5,924 nucleotides of DNA from Clostridia bacterium. Lineage in GTDB: Bacteria > Bacillota_A > Clostridia > Christensenellales > Borkfalkiaceae. The translations under genes and the position numbers were made by a program. Of this stretch, positions 1 through 5,553 are shown in pieces; the first letter of the stretch is position 1; every line of letters begins with the position of its first letter. A model generated the notes under the pieces. The model saw only the letters and a program-made list of their open reading frames with translations. It searched no databases and was not told the origin of the DNA. The stretch spans positions 1-5,924 of the forward strand of contig JAFTRD010000069.1 in the NCBI GenBank assembly GCA_017462425.1, in the 5' to 3' direction.

Positions 1-806
1 AGCTGTACGTATTATATTCCGACTATCTGGTGCTTGCCACGGGCGGCGTAGGGGGGCTGTTTCAAAATTCCACCAACTTCCGCTCCCTCACGGGCGACGC
101 TCTGGCAATGTGCTTAAACCACGGCGTGAAGTGCGAACATCTCGATTACGTGCAAATTCATCCCACCACGCTGTACAGTAAAAAACGTGGGCGCAGGTTT
201 TTAATTTCCGAATCGGTTCGGGGCGAAGGGGCGGTGCTGTTAAACGCCAAGGGCGAGCGCTTTACCGATGAATTAGAACCCCGTGACGTGGTGACGGCGG
301 CAATTTTGAAATAGATGAAGGAAGAAAATTCAAAGCACGTATGGCTGGATTTACGTCCCATCGGCAGTCGAGAGCGAATTGTAGAGCATTTCCCCACCAT
401 CGTGCGGCACTGTCAGGAGGAGGGCTACGACGTATTCTCCGAGCCCATTCCCGTCGTGCCGTCCCAGCATTATTTCATGGGCGGCGTCGCCAGTGATTTA
501 CAGGGCAGAACCTCCATGCCAAGGCTGTACGCCGTGGGGGAAACGTGTTGCAACGGGGTACACGGCAAAAACCGTCTGGCGTCCAACTCCCTGCTGGAGA
601 GCTTGGTCTTCGCCAAGCGCTGCGCGCTGGACATAGGTCGGCATTACCAATCCGTTCCCGTAGAATATTGCAGTCGGGCGGAGGCAGAACTGGACCAAAC
701 GCAATATACAGACGCAAAAGCGCTGTTCAAGGCGTATAAAAAACAAATACTCAAAGAAATGGAGAAAGAAAAAAATGAATCCGATCACAGAACAGTTACA
801 CGTTGA
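1..806 (+). pseudogene. nadB: L-aspartate oxidase, 3' part, interrupted by an in-frame TAG
   Basis: NadB is the cytoplasmic FAD enzyme that oxidises L-aspartate to iminoaspartate, the first step of de novo NAD synthesis. The 5' part lies outside the window; the frame is open from base 3. Visible family motifs are LATGG (FAD fold), QIHPTTLY, SESVRGEGA, ELEPRDVV, PSQHYFMGGV and NRLASNSLLES. These contain the equivalents of the E. coli active-site residues His244, Arg290, His351 and Arg386. A TAG at 312-314 stops the frame after AAILK, and homology resumes at once with MKEENSKHVWLDL in the same frame, so this is a substitution rather than a frameshift. E. coli has AIDHEMKR here, so GAG to TAG is the simplest change. 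About 70 residues follow the NRLASNSLLES block, so the C-terminal helical domain is short, as in other clostridial NadBs. The TGA end (804-806) overlaps nadC by 32 nt. The family call is near certain; whether the gene is dead is open. Confidence 0.85.
312..314 (+). other. In-frame TAG within nadB, followed directly by ATG
   Basis: The local codons read ttg aaa TAG atg aag gaa. The upstream and downstream conceptual peptides both align to NadB in the same frame with no gap. TAG is one base from GAG (Glu), the residue found here in E. coli NadB. The ATG touching the stop could allow termination-reinitiation and give two NadB pieces. No clear Shine-Dalgarno sequence precedes this ATG. Confidence 0.9.
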
Positions 807-1629
807 CGAACTGATTAAATTAGCGTTAAAAGAAGATATTTCCAGCGAGGACGTATCCACCAACGCCGTCATGCCCGACTATCAAAAGGGCAGCGTACAG
901 CTCATCTGTAAACAGAAGGGCGTCATTGCCGGCTTGCAGGTGTTCGCCCGTGTATTCACGTTGCTTGACGGGAATACGCAGGTGCAGCTTTTGGCAAAGG
1001 ACGGCGACGAGGTTGAAAACGGTCAGCTCCTCGGCACGATTACGGGGGATATTCGGGTGCTGTTGTCCGGCGAGAGAACGGCGCTCAATTATCTGCAACG
1101 CATGAGCGGTATTGCAACCTATACCCGAAAAGTGGCAAATTTATTACAGGGCAGCAACACCAAGCTCTTGGATACCCGTAAAACCACGCCCAATATGCGT
1201 ATTTTTGAAAAATACGCCGTAAAAGTGGGCGGCGGCAACAATCACCGCTACAACCTTTCGGACGGCGTTCTCTTAAAAGACAACCATATCGGCGCAGCGG
1301 GCGGCGTAAAAGAGGCGGTGCTTGCGGCAAAGGCGTATGCGCCGTTCGTGCGGAAGATAGAGATAGAGGTGGAAAATTTAGCCCAGCTTCAAGAGGCGCT
1401 CGACGCCGGCGCAGACATCGTCATGCTCGATAATATGGATACGGAAACGATGAAAAAAGCCGTTGAAATGTGCAAGGGCAGGGCGCAAACCGAATGTTCG
1501 GGCAACGTTACGGCGGAAAATATTGCAAGAATCAAAGATATCGGCGTAGACTACGTTTCCAGCGGTGCGCTCACCCATTCTGCGCCCATTTTAGATTTAT
1601 CCCTCAAAAATTTACACCCCGTGGAATAA
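775..1629 (+). CDS. nadC: Nicotinate-nucleotide pyrophosphorylase (quinolinate phosphoribosyltransferase)
   Basis: NadC converts quinolinate and PRPP to nicotinate mononucleotide, CO2 and pyrophosphate, the step where de novo NAD synthesis joins the common route. The 284-residue product is the usual length and looks complete. An N-terminal alpha/beta sandwich (about 1-110) is followed by the TIM-like barrel. Signature blocks are SGERTALNYLQ (98-108), LDTRKTTP (132-139), FEKYAVKVGGG, NNHRYNLSDG with KDNH (168-171), the acidic IEIEVE (195-200), MLDN (217-220), CSGNVT and SGALTHS near the end. These carry the Arg, Lys and His quinolinate/PRPP ligands and the acidic barrel residues typical of the family. 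The ATG is supported by GGAG at 761-764, inside the end of nadB. The genes overlap by 32 nt, suggesting coupled translation in a NAD operon. If nadB is inactive, NadC would lack an internal source of quinolinate. Confidence 0.97.
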   Translation: MNPITEQLHVDELIKLALKEDISSEDVSTNAVMPDYQKGSVQLICKQKGVIAGLQVFARVFTLLDGNTQVQLLAKDGDEVENGQLLGTITGDIRVLLSGERTALNYLQRMSGIATYTRKVANLLQGSNTKLLDTRKTTPNMRIFEKYAVKVGGGNNHRYNLSDGVLLKDNHIGAAGGVKEAVLAAKAYAPFVRKIEIEVENLAQLQEALDAGADIVMLDNMDTETMKKAVEMCKGRAQTECSGNVTAENIARIKDIGVDYVSSGALTHSAPILDLSLKNLHPVE

Positions 1630-1634
1630 CAAGT

Positions 1635-2144
1635 ATGAAAGGTGAAGAACGCAGAAAAAAAATTATAAGCCTGTTAAACGGCAAAACGCCCACCAGCGCA
1701 GGCGTTTTGGCGGCAAAATTCGGCGTTTCCCGTCAGGTTATCGTGCAGGACGTAGCGCTTTTGCGTTCGGCTGGAACAAAAGTCGTTTCCACGCCCAGGG
1801 GGTATCTCGCCGTGGTAGCTCCCCCTGCCTTTTTGCGTACCTTCAAAGTGCGTCACGAGGACGAAAAAACCGAGGAGGAGCTCAATCTCTTCGTGGACGC
1901 AGGCGGATTCGTCAAAGACGTATTCGTGCATCATAAGGTATACGGCACCATCGGCGGCGAGCTGAATTTAGCCAATCGGGCGCAGGTGTCCGAATATATG
2001 CGCTCCATCACGGGCGGCAAGAGCAGTCTTTTAAAAAACGTAACGGGCGGATATCATTATCACACCGTCACGGCGCAGAGCGAAGAGGTTCTCGACCGAA
2101 TAGAAATGCGCCTGAGAGAAAAGGGCTTTTTAATAGAGAAATAG
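1635..2144 (+). CDS. niaR: NiaR-type transcriptional repressor of NAD/niacin genes (HTH-3H domain)
   Basis: The 169-residue product matches the NiaR (formerly YrxA) family, DNA-binding repressors that use nicotinic acid as co-repressor and control nadABC and niacin transport genes in Firmicutes and Thermotoga. Residues 1-60 form an HTH_11/DeoR-like winged helix (RRKKIISLLNG, then VLAAKFGVSRQVIVQDVALLRSAG). Residues 70-165 are the 3H domain. The metal-site pattern known from Thermotoga TM1602 (His79, Glu87, His146, His148 as I recall it) is reproduced with the same spacing here: H74, E82, H141, H143. The H99-H100 pair in VHHKVYG is also conserved. The gene starts 5 nt after nadC stops and has no good Shine-Dalgarno sequence, so translation is probably coupled to nadC. 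Its operator would lie upstream of nadB or nadA, outside the window. It ends in TAG, so TAG acts as a normal stop here. Confidence 0.92.
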   Translation: MKGEERRKKIISLLNGKTPTSAGVLAAKFGVSRQVIVQDVALLRSAGTKVVSTPRGYLAVVAPPAFLRTFKVRHEDEKTEEELNLFVDAGGFVKDVFVHHKVYGTIGGELNLANRAQVSEYMRSITGGKSSLLKNVTGGYHYHTVTAQSEEVLDRIEMRLREKGFLIEK

Positions 2145-2150
2145 AGCAGT

Positions 2151-2159
2151 AGGGGGGAG
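2151..2159 (+). promoter_or_regulatory. Ribosome binding site fixing a TTG start
   Basis: The purine run AGGGGGGAG lies 7 nt before TTG at 2167 in the 22-nt gap after the NiaR gene. No ATG or GTG sits at a suitable distance. The resulting N-terminus (MKITVIS) matches the first beta strand expected for the MBL family, so TTG is the probable start. Confidence 0.75.
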
Positions 2160-2166
2160 TTTTTCT

Positions 2167-3003
2167 TTGAAAATTACGGTAATCTCAGCCAATCAATCGT
2201 CCGTCAAAGGCGTAAAAAAAGAAAAGGGTCAAAGCCTGTTCATTCAGTCGGAGAATCATAATTTTTTATTCAACTTCGGCGCGGGTACTACCTTTTTAAA
2301 AAACATGCAAACGCTTGGCGTTTCTTGCGACGCTATCGACACGGCAATCCTCTCCTGCGGCAATACGCTGTATAGCGGCGGACTTCTTCCCTTTTTCACG
2401 CAAAACCGCCACGCCGCAATTTACGCTCGGGTCAATGCGTTCGACGCACGCTATCAAAAAACGCTGTTTGGTATGAAAAACGTCGCACCGGATGCCCGTT
2501 TAAGCGCCAAGCGCCGTATTTTACGCTGTAAAAATTACTTTCTTTCCAAGGACGGCAGCTTTGCCACCTTCTCTCTGAGCGCAGGGGCGGAACCCCTTTC
2601 TCCTGCCAACGCTACGTATTTCTTTAAGAATGAAAACGGCAACTTCGTTCCCGATAATTTCTCCCACGAAATGTATCTTCTCGTCCGTGCGGACAAGCGT
2701 TGGGCGCTGTTTTGCGGAGACGCTCATGCGGGAATTGAAAGAATCGTCGAAGCGGCGCAAGATCTCGTTCTAAATAGCCTAGGTGGACGCCTGGCTTGGG
2801 TTATCGGAGGCTTTAACCTGACCTTACCGAGCGGTAAACCCGTACCCGAGCAATATATAGACGGCGTTGCCACGGCGCTTGCGGATAGGGGAATTTGGTA
2901 TTACACCGGTCATTCCACGCACCCGCGCGCCTATACCCGTCTTATATCCGTTCTCGGCGATAGCGTTGCGTTTTACGCCGCAGGCGACGTGATCGAGCTT
3001 TAA
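2167..3003 (+). CDS. Metallo-beta-lactamase-fold protein, COG1237-like, with degenerate metal site
   Basis: The 278-residue product resembles the MBL subfamily annotated as dihydropteridine / 7,8-dihydropterin-6-yl-methyl-4-(ribofuranosyl)aminobenzene-5'-phosphate synthase-like. Family landmarks in order are KGQSLFIQ, FLFNFGAG (usually LFDTG), LGVSCDAIDTAILS, GGLLPFF, a long middle insert, GDAHAGI (184-190; usually GCSHAGI), VIGGFNL (212-218; usually GGFHL), YTGHST (246-251) and GDVIEL at the end. The expected SHGHYDHTGGL block reads SCGNTLYSGGL (63-73), so C64, N66, L68 and Y69 replace all four HxHxDH ligands. N217 replaces another His, while H187 and H249 remain. There is no signal peptide or membrane segment, so it is probably cytoplasmic. 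A normal catalytic di-metal centre looks impossible; a binding or structural role, or a different chemistry, is inferred. The reading frame is intact, so it is not an obvious pseudogene. It starts 22 nt after the NiaR gene. The substrate is unknown. Confidence 0.75.
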   Translation: MKITVISANQSSVKGVKKEKGQSLFIQSENHNFLFNFGAGTTFLKNMQTLGVSCDAIDTAILSCGNTLYSGGLLPFFTQNRHAAIYARVNAFDARYQKTLFGMKNVAPDARLSAKRRILRCKNYFLSKDGSFATFSLSAGAEPLSPANATYFFKNENGNFVPDNFSHEMYLLVRADKRWALFCGDAHAGIERIVEAAQDLVLNSLGGRLAWVIGGFNLTLPSGKPVPEQYIDGVATALADRGIWYYTGHSTHPRAYTRLISVLGDSVAFYAAGDVIEL

Positions 3004-3076
3004 CCCGCCGTAAAAGTGAAAAGCGTAGGGCATATAGCGTATGCTTCAACTAAAAAATACGCATACTGAATTTACC

Positions 3077-3796
3077 ATGCCCACAGCCGTTACCCATCAG
3101 CTCTTAGCCGAGGAAGTGTATAAAAAACTGCCATACGTATTACAAAAAAAGGTACTTTCGTTGCCCCATTATTACTTTGGCGCACAGGGTTGCGACGTAT
3201 GCTTTTTCTATAAAATTCTAACCGCCTCGTCCGATAATTTCGGGCGTTTTTTACACAAAAATCAACCCCTGCTGTTTTTCAATATTCTTTTGCAGGAGTC
3301 GAAAAAGGACGAAGAGGTTCGCTCGTACGCCTACGGATATATCACCCAGTCTGCCGCCGACACCGTCTTTCATCCGCATATTTACCAAGCCATGGGCGGA
3401 GAGGGAACGCTGTTGCACCACGCCATAGAGCACGCCTACGACGGCGCGCTTTTAAAGCGGTATCGGCAAGGGGAAGGTCTTTCGTTTTACCGCCTACCCC
3501 GCCCTGAAAAAGGGTCGCTGGACGGCGTATATACTGTATACGCACGCTATGCGCGCGAGAGCGGCTGGGGGTGCTTGAGCAAAAAGGGCTTTACGGCGGC
3601 AGTCAGGCGTTACTATGCGTTTGCCTCCATGCGCACGCCCTTCTTTCGCAAAAAATACGCCGAAAAGGCCGAAGTACTGTTTGAGCAGGCGATAAAAAGG
3701 AGCGTAAGCTTAATAGAGTCGTTTGAATCGGATAAAAAATCGGATTTAAAGGCAGAGGCGTTCGGGCGGCATTATTTAAGCGGAGAAATCGTATAA
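3077..3796 (+). CDS. Zinc-dependent phospholipase C-like protein
   Basis: The 239-residue protein resembles the cytoplasmic branch of the zinc-dependent phospholipase C family (PF00882 type). The fold is all-helical, and ligands come from spaced His/Asp/Glu: MPTAVTH (H7), FGAQGCDVCFFYK (D40), GRFLHK (H60), YGYITQSAADTVFHPHI (Q91, D95, H99) and LLHHAIEHAYDG (H114 or H115, E118, D122). Relatives usually have GxxxHxxxDxxxHP, so Q91 replaces one His ligand. The C-terminal half (about 135-239) is basic and helical with no motif I know. There is no signal peptide, unlike secreted Bacillus PLC, whose mature N-terminal Trp is a ligand. I chose ATG 3077 because relatives begin at MPxxxTH. An in-frame ATG at 3041 adds 12 residues and has the better ribosome site (AGGG at 3027-3030), so it may be the real start. 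It lies 37-73 nt after the MBL gene. Its substrate is unknown; phospholipase activity is not shown. Confidence 0.7.
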   Translation: MPTAVTHQLLAEEVYKKLPYVLQKKVLSLPHYYFGAQGCDVCFFYKILTASSDNFGRFLHKNQPLLFFNILLQESKKDEEVRSYAYGYITQSAADTVFHPHIYQAMGGEGTLLHHAIEHAYDGALLKRYRQGEGLSFYRLPRPEKGSLDGVYTVYARYARESGWGCLSKKGFTAAVRRYYAFASMRTPFFRKKYAEKAEVLFEQAIKRSVSLIESFESDKKSDLKAEAFGRHYLSGEIV

Positions 3797-3844
3797 AAAA
3801 TCGCATAAAAAAATAAAAAAAGGCAAAAACAAGCAAAAAATCGA

Positions 3845-3872
3845 TTGACAAGCCCCGCTTGGTTGTGATAAA
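3845..3872 (+). promoter_or_regulatory. Sigma-A promoter for the rpmG-secE-nusG-rplK-rplA unit
   Basis: A perfect -35 TTGACA (3845-3850) is followed after 16 nt by GATAAA (3867-3872), four of six matches to TATAAT, with an extended -10 TG at 3864-3865. Transcription would begin near 3878-3881. It sits in an AT-rich gap just after the upstream gene ends, where a new housekeeping operon is expected. Confidence 0.8.
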
Positions 3873-3882
3873 CTCTATTTAC

Positions 3883-3909
3883 GCACCTGAGTAGGGGTGT
3901 AATTTTTTT
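3883..3909 (+). terminator. Leader hairpin plus T-run before rpmG (possible attenuator)
   Basis: GCACC (3883-3887) can pair with GGTGT (3896-3900; one G-U pair) around an 8-nt loop. Two A and seven T (3903-3909) follow. It looks like a weak intrinsic terminator within the first 30 nt of the predicted transcript, or a 5' stabilising hairpin. The short stem makes efficient termination doubtful. Confidence 0.3.
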
Positions 3910-3925
3910 GTACGGAGTTTTCGAT

Positions 3926-4090
3926 ATGGCAGTAAAAACAGCGAGAACAAAAATCACGTTCGAGTGCACGGAGTGCAAGAATAGAAATTACAATTCTTTC
4001 AAGAATAAGAAGAACGATCCCGACAGATTGAACATCAACAAATACTGTCCGTTCTGCAAAAAGCATACCGCTCACAAAGAAACCAAGTAA
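3926..4090 (+). CDS. rpmG: 50S ribosomal protein L33, zinc-binding form
   Basis: This small basic protein (54 residues) of the large subunit sits near the tRNA E site. The family pattern is clear: [29 protein letters not shown], and the basic end [10 protein letters not shown]. Two CxxC pairs (C14/C17 and C41/C44) make a zinc ribbon, so this is the C+ form. ATG 3926 is preceded by GGAG at 3914-3917 with 8-nt spacing; the in-frame TTG at 3908 would add MYGVFD and is not needed. It heads the rpmG-secE-nusG-rplK-rplA order common in Firmicutes. The tRNA-Trp gene that sits between rpmG and secE in some relatives is absent. Zinc-dependent control of paralogous C+ and C- L33 is known in Bacillus, but no Zur site was recognised here. 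Confidence 0.97.
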   Translation: MAVKTARTKITFECTECKNRNYNSFKNKKNDPDRLNINKYCPFCKKHTAHKETK

Positions 4091-4109
4091 TTTTTATTTT
4101 AATCCCAAT

Positions 4110-4125
4110 TCCCGCAGCGGCGGGA
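4110..4125 (+). other. Perfect hairpin between rpmG and secE
   Basis: TCCCGC (4110-4115) and GCGGGA (4120-4125) form a 6-bp GC-rich stem with a 4-nt AGCG loop. No T-run follows and the secE ribosome site starts 6 nt later, so it is not an intrinsic terminator. It could be an RNase processing or stability element, or tune secE translation. Confidence 0.45.
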
Positions 4126-4141
4126 GGATAAGAGGTGAAAC

Positions 4142-4363
4142 ATGGCAAAGACAAAGTCCGATAAGCCCAATATCTTCGTAAGATTTGGCAGAAAAGTAAA
4201 GGAAATTTTTTCCGAACTGAAAAAGGTTACCTGGCCTTCCTTCGGTAAAGTGGTAAAAACTACCGCTGTCGTACTCGTTGTAGTAGCGGCATTTTTGGTG
4301 GTATACACCGCAGTAAACGCCGGCTTGGGCGCATTGTTGCAGCTGATTACGAGCTGGAGCTAA
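4142..4363 (+). CDS. secE: Preprotein translocase subunit SecE
   Basis: SecE is the clamp that stabilises SecY in the SecYEG protein-export channel of the inner membrane. At 73 residues this is the short Gram-positive form with a single membrane segment. The cytosolic amphipathic helix (about 10-28) runs into the hallmark ELKKVTWPS (25-33), followed by one hydrophobic span (about 40-66). The short tail LLQLITSWS would lie outside. ATG 4142 follows GAGGTG at 4132-4137, a strong ribosome site at 4-nt spacing. Its place directly before nusG is almost universal in bacteria and supports the call. Confidence 0.96.
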   Translation: MAKTKSDKPNIFVRFGRKVKEIFSELKKVTWPSFGKVVKTTAVVLVVVAAFLVVYTAVNAGLGALLQLITSWS

Positions 4364-4381
4364 GGAGAAAAAGGCTTTATT

Positions 4382-4966
4382 ATGGAAAACGTAGCAACCG
4401 AAAAGCTGGAATGGTATATTCTGCACACGTATTCGGAATACGAGGCGATGGTCAAGGACAGCCTGGAGAAACTGATTGAAAACAACAATCTGAAAGACCA
4501 GGTGGTTGACATCAAAATTCCCATGGAAGAAGTGATGGAGGAGAAAAACGGCAAGAAAAAGGTTGTCAGCCGCAAGCTCCTGCCCTGTTACGTGTTCATA
4601 AAAATGATTTATTCCAATCAGCTTTGGTATATGATTACGCAGACGAGAGGCGTAACCGGCTTCGTCGGGCCCCAGGGCAGACCCATCCCCATGAAGGCGG
4701 ATGAAATACGTAAAATGCGTTTGGAGGAGTTCGTCTCCAACGCCGATTTCAAGGTGGGCGATACGGTCAGCATGGACGCAGGTCCTTTGGAGGGCTTTAC
4801 GGGTACCATTACCGAAGTCAACGATGCGGTGCAGAAGGCCCGTGTCAATATTATGATGTTCGGCAGAAGTACGGACGTAGAAGTGGAATATATGCAGATG
4901 AAGAAGGTAGACGTAGTTCTGCCGTCCGAGGAGGAGCCCTCCAAGGAAGAATCTGCGGAGAAGTAA
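4382..4966 (+). CDS. nusG: Transcription termination/antitermination factor NusG
   Basis: NusG binds RNA polymerase across the cleft and affects pausing, termination and coupling to ribosomes. The 194-residue product has the NGN domain (about 9-115: EWYILHTYSEYE, KNGKKKVVSRKL, TRGVTGFVG) and a KOW domain (about 122-178: FKVGDTVSMDAGPLEGFTGTI, MMFGRSTDVEVEY). An acidic tail (SEEEPSKEESAEK) ends it. The usual PGYV or PSYV turn after the basic loop reads PCYV (C68), a small oddity. It starts 18 nt after secE ends, with AAGG (4371-4374) 7 nt before the ATG and AAGGAG overlapping the secE stop. It is complete. Confidence 0.96.
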   Translation: MENVATEKLEWYILHTYSEYEAMVKDSLEKLIENNNLKDQVVDIKIPMEEVMEEKNGKKKVVSRKLLPCYVFIKMIYSNQLWYMITQTRGVTGFVGPQGRPIPMKADEIRKMRLEEFVSNADFKVGDTVSMDAGPLEGFTGTITEVNDAVQKARVNIMMFGRSTDVEVEYMQMKKVDVVLPSEEEPSKEESAEK

Positions 4967-4984
4967 AAAAACAAAGAAAGCAAT

Positions 4985-5002
4985 CGGGCAGCCTGCCCGT
5001 TT
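4985..5002 (+). other. GC-rich hairpin after nusG
   Basis: CGGGCA (4985-4990) pairs with TGCCCG (4994-4999) across a GCC loop, followed by only three T and then GAATAAG. It is too weak in its T-run for a full terminator. A partial terminator, pause or processing site ahead of the rplK leader is possible. Confidence 0.45.
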
Positions 5003-5008
5003 GAATAA

Positions 5009-5054
5009 GTGGGAGAGGGGACAAATCTCTTTTCGGTTCCCTTGTTAAAACCAC
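5009..5054 (+). promoter_or_regulatory. Probable ribosomal protein L1 operator (mRNA leader) of rplK
   Basis: Outer stem GTGG (5009-5012) pairs with CCAC (5051-5054). The internal loop has GA on the 5' side and GTTAAAA on the 3' side. An inner stem joins 5015-5022 to 5036-5043 (with two G-U pairs) around a 13-nt loop. The layout copies the L1-binding helix of 23S rRNA, which in E. coli reads GUGGGAG ... UUGAAAUACCAC. The ribosome site GGAGG (5060-5064) begins 5 nt after the outer stem, so L1 bound here could block rplK translation. The assignment rests on fold similarity, the second copy before rplA, and the known autoregulation of this operon by L1. Confidence 0.75.
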
Positions 5055-5069
5055 GAAATGGAGGATATT

Positions 5070-5495
5070 ATGGCAAAAAAGATTACTGCGGTAGTAAAAT
5101 TGCAGCTTCCTGCCGGCAAAGCAACTCCGGCACCCCCCGTTGGTTCTACGTTAGGCCCCTACGGTATTAACTTACCTGGCTTCACCAAAGAATTCAACCC
5201 AAAAACGGCAAACCAGCCCGGTTTGATTATTCCTGTCGTCGTTACGATTTATCAGGACCGTTCGTTCACGTTTATATTAAAGACACCCCCTGCACCCGTT
5301 TTGATTAAGAAAGCACTCGTCATTGAAACGGCAAGCGCAAAACCCAACACCCAGAAAGTCGGTCAGCTCACCAAGGCACAGGTTGAAGAAATTGCTAAAT
5401 TGAAGATGCCCGATTTAAACTGCACGTCCCTCGAAGCCGCTATGAGCATGGTAAAAGGTACCGCACGCAGCATGGGCGTTACGGTGGAAGAATAA
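5070..5495 (+). CDS. rplK: 50S ribosomal protein L11
   Basis: L11 is the 141-residue base-of-stalk protein that, with 23S rRNA, forms the GTPase-associated centre and the thiopeptide (thiostrepton, micrococcin) site. The N-terminal domain shows [18 protein letters not shown], the middle [28 protein letters not shown], and the RNA-binding C-terminal domain [22 protein letters not shown] ending in [13 protein letters not shown]. The usual GPALGQ after APPV reads GSTLGP, so S26 replaces the conserved Pro; extra prolines occur in INLPGF, FNPKT and NQPG. ATG 5070 has GGAGG 5 nt upstream; an ATG at 5058 overlaps that site and would add MEDI. It ends with tandem TAA TAA. Confidence 0.97.
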   Translation: MAKKITAVVKLQLPAGKATPAPPVGSTLGPYGINLPGFTKEFNPKTANQPGLIIPVVVTIYQDRSFTFILKTPPAPVLIKKALVIETASAKPNTQKVGQLTKAQVEEIAKLKMPDLNCTSLEAAMSMVKGTARSMGVTVEE

Positions 5496-5506
5496 TAAAG
5501 GAGCGC

Positions 5507-5537
5507 GTGGGAGAGAGGAAACTCTCGCAACTACCAC
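5507..5537 (+). promoter_or_regulatory. Probable second L1 operator, before rplA
   Basis: Outer stem GTGG (5507-5510) pairs with CCAC (5534-5537). The 5' internal-loop side is GA and the 3' side is GCAACTA (7 nt). The inner stem GAGAG (5513-5517)/CTCTC (5522-5526) is capped by a GAAA tetraloop. It has the same plan and loop sizes as the element before rplK, though the inner stems differ in sequence. The ribosome site AAGGAGGT (5538-5545) touches the outer stem, so L1 binding would directly hinder initiation at rplA. Confidence 0.75.
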
Positions 5538-5553
5538 AAGGAGGTAATTTTTA

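Noticed and set aside
312..314. TAG read as a sense codon (alternative code or pyrrolysine)
   Set aside because: The NiaR gene ends in TAG at 2142-2144, and reading through it would run out of frame into the next gene's start region. No other internal TAG occurs in the recognised genes, so a lone substitution is simpler.
475..872. Long open frames on the - strand across nadB/nadC and other genes
   Set aside because: They lie opposite strongly supported genes, have no recognisable motifs and overlap each other, as expected for shadow frames.
1470..1634. Upstream extension of the NiaR reading frame inside nadC
   Set aside because: The extra 55 codons overlap nadC and bear no HTH features; ATG 1635 gives the normal family N-terminus and length.
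3797..3844. Terminator after the PLC-like gene
   Set aside because: The stretch is A-rich with no stable hairpin or following T-run, so I see no intrinsic terminator and some readthrough into the rpmG unit is possible.
3908..3925. TTG start for L33 at 3908
   Set aside because: It would add MYGVFD, which the family lacks, and the GGAG site at 3914-3917 points to ATG 3926.
4091..4100. Terminator after rpmG (T-rich run)
   Set aside because: No hairpin precedes the T-rich run; the nearby perfect hairpin lies after it, and secE follows at once.
4091..4141. tRNA-Trp between rpmG and secE
   Set aside because: Only 51 nt are available and no cloverleaf is visible.
5058..5069. ATG 5058 as the start of L11
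   Set aside because: It overlaps the GGAGG site used for ATG 5070, and L11 proteins begin at MAKK.
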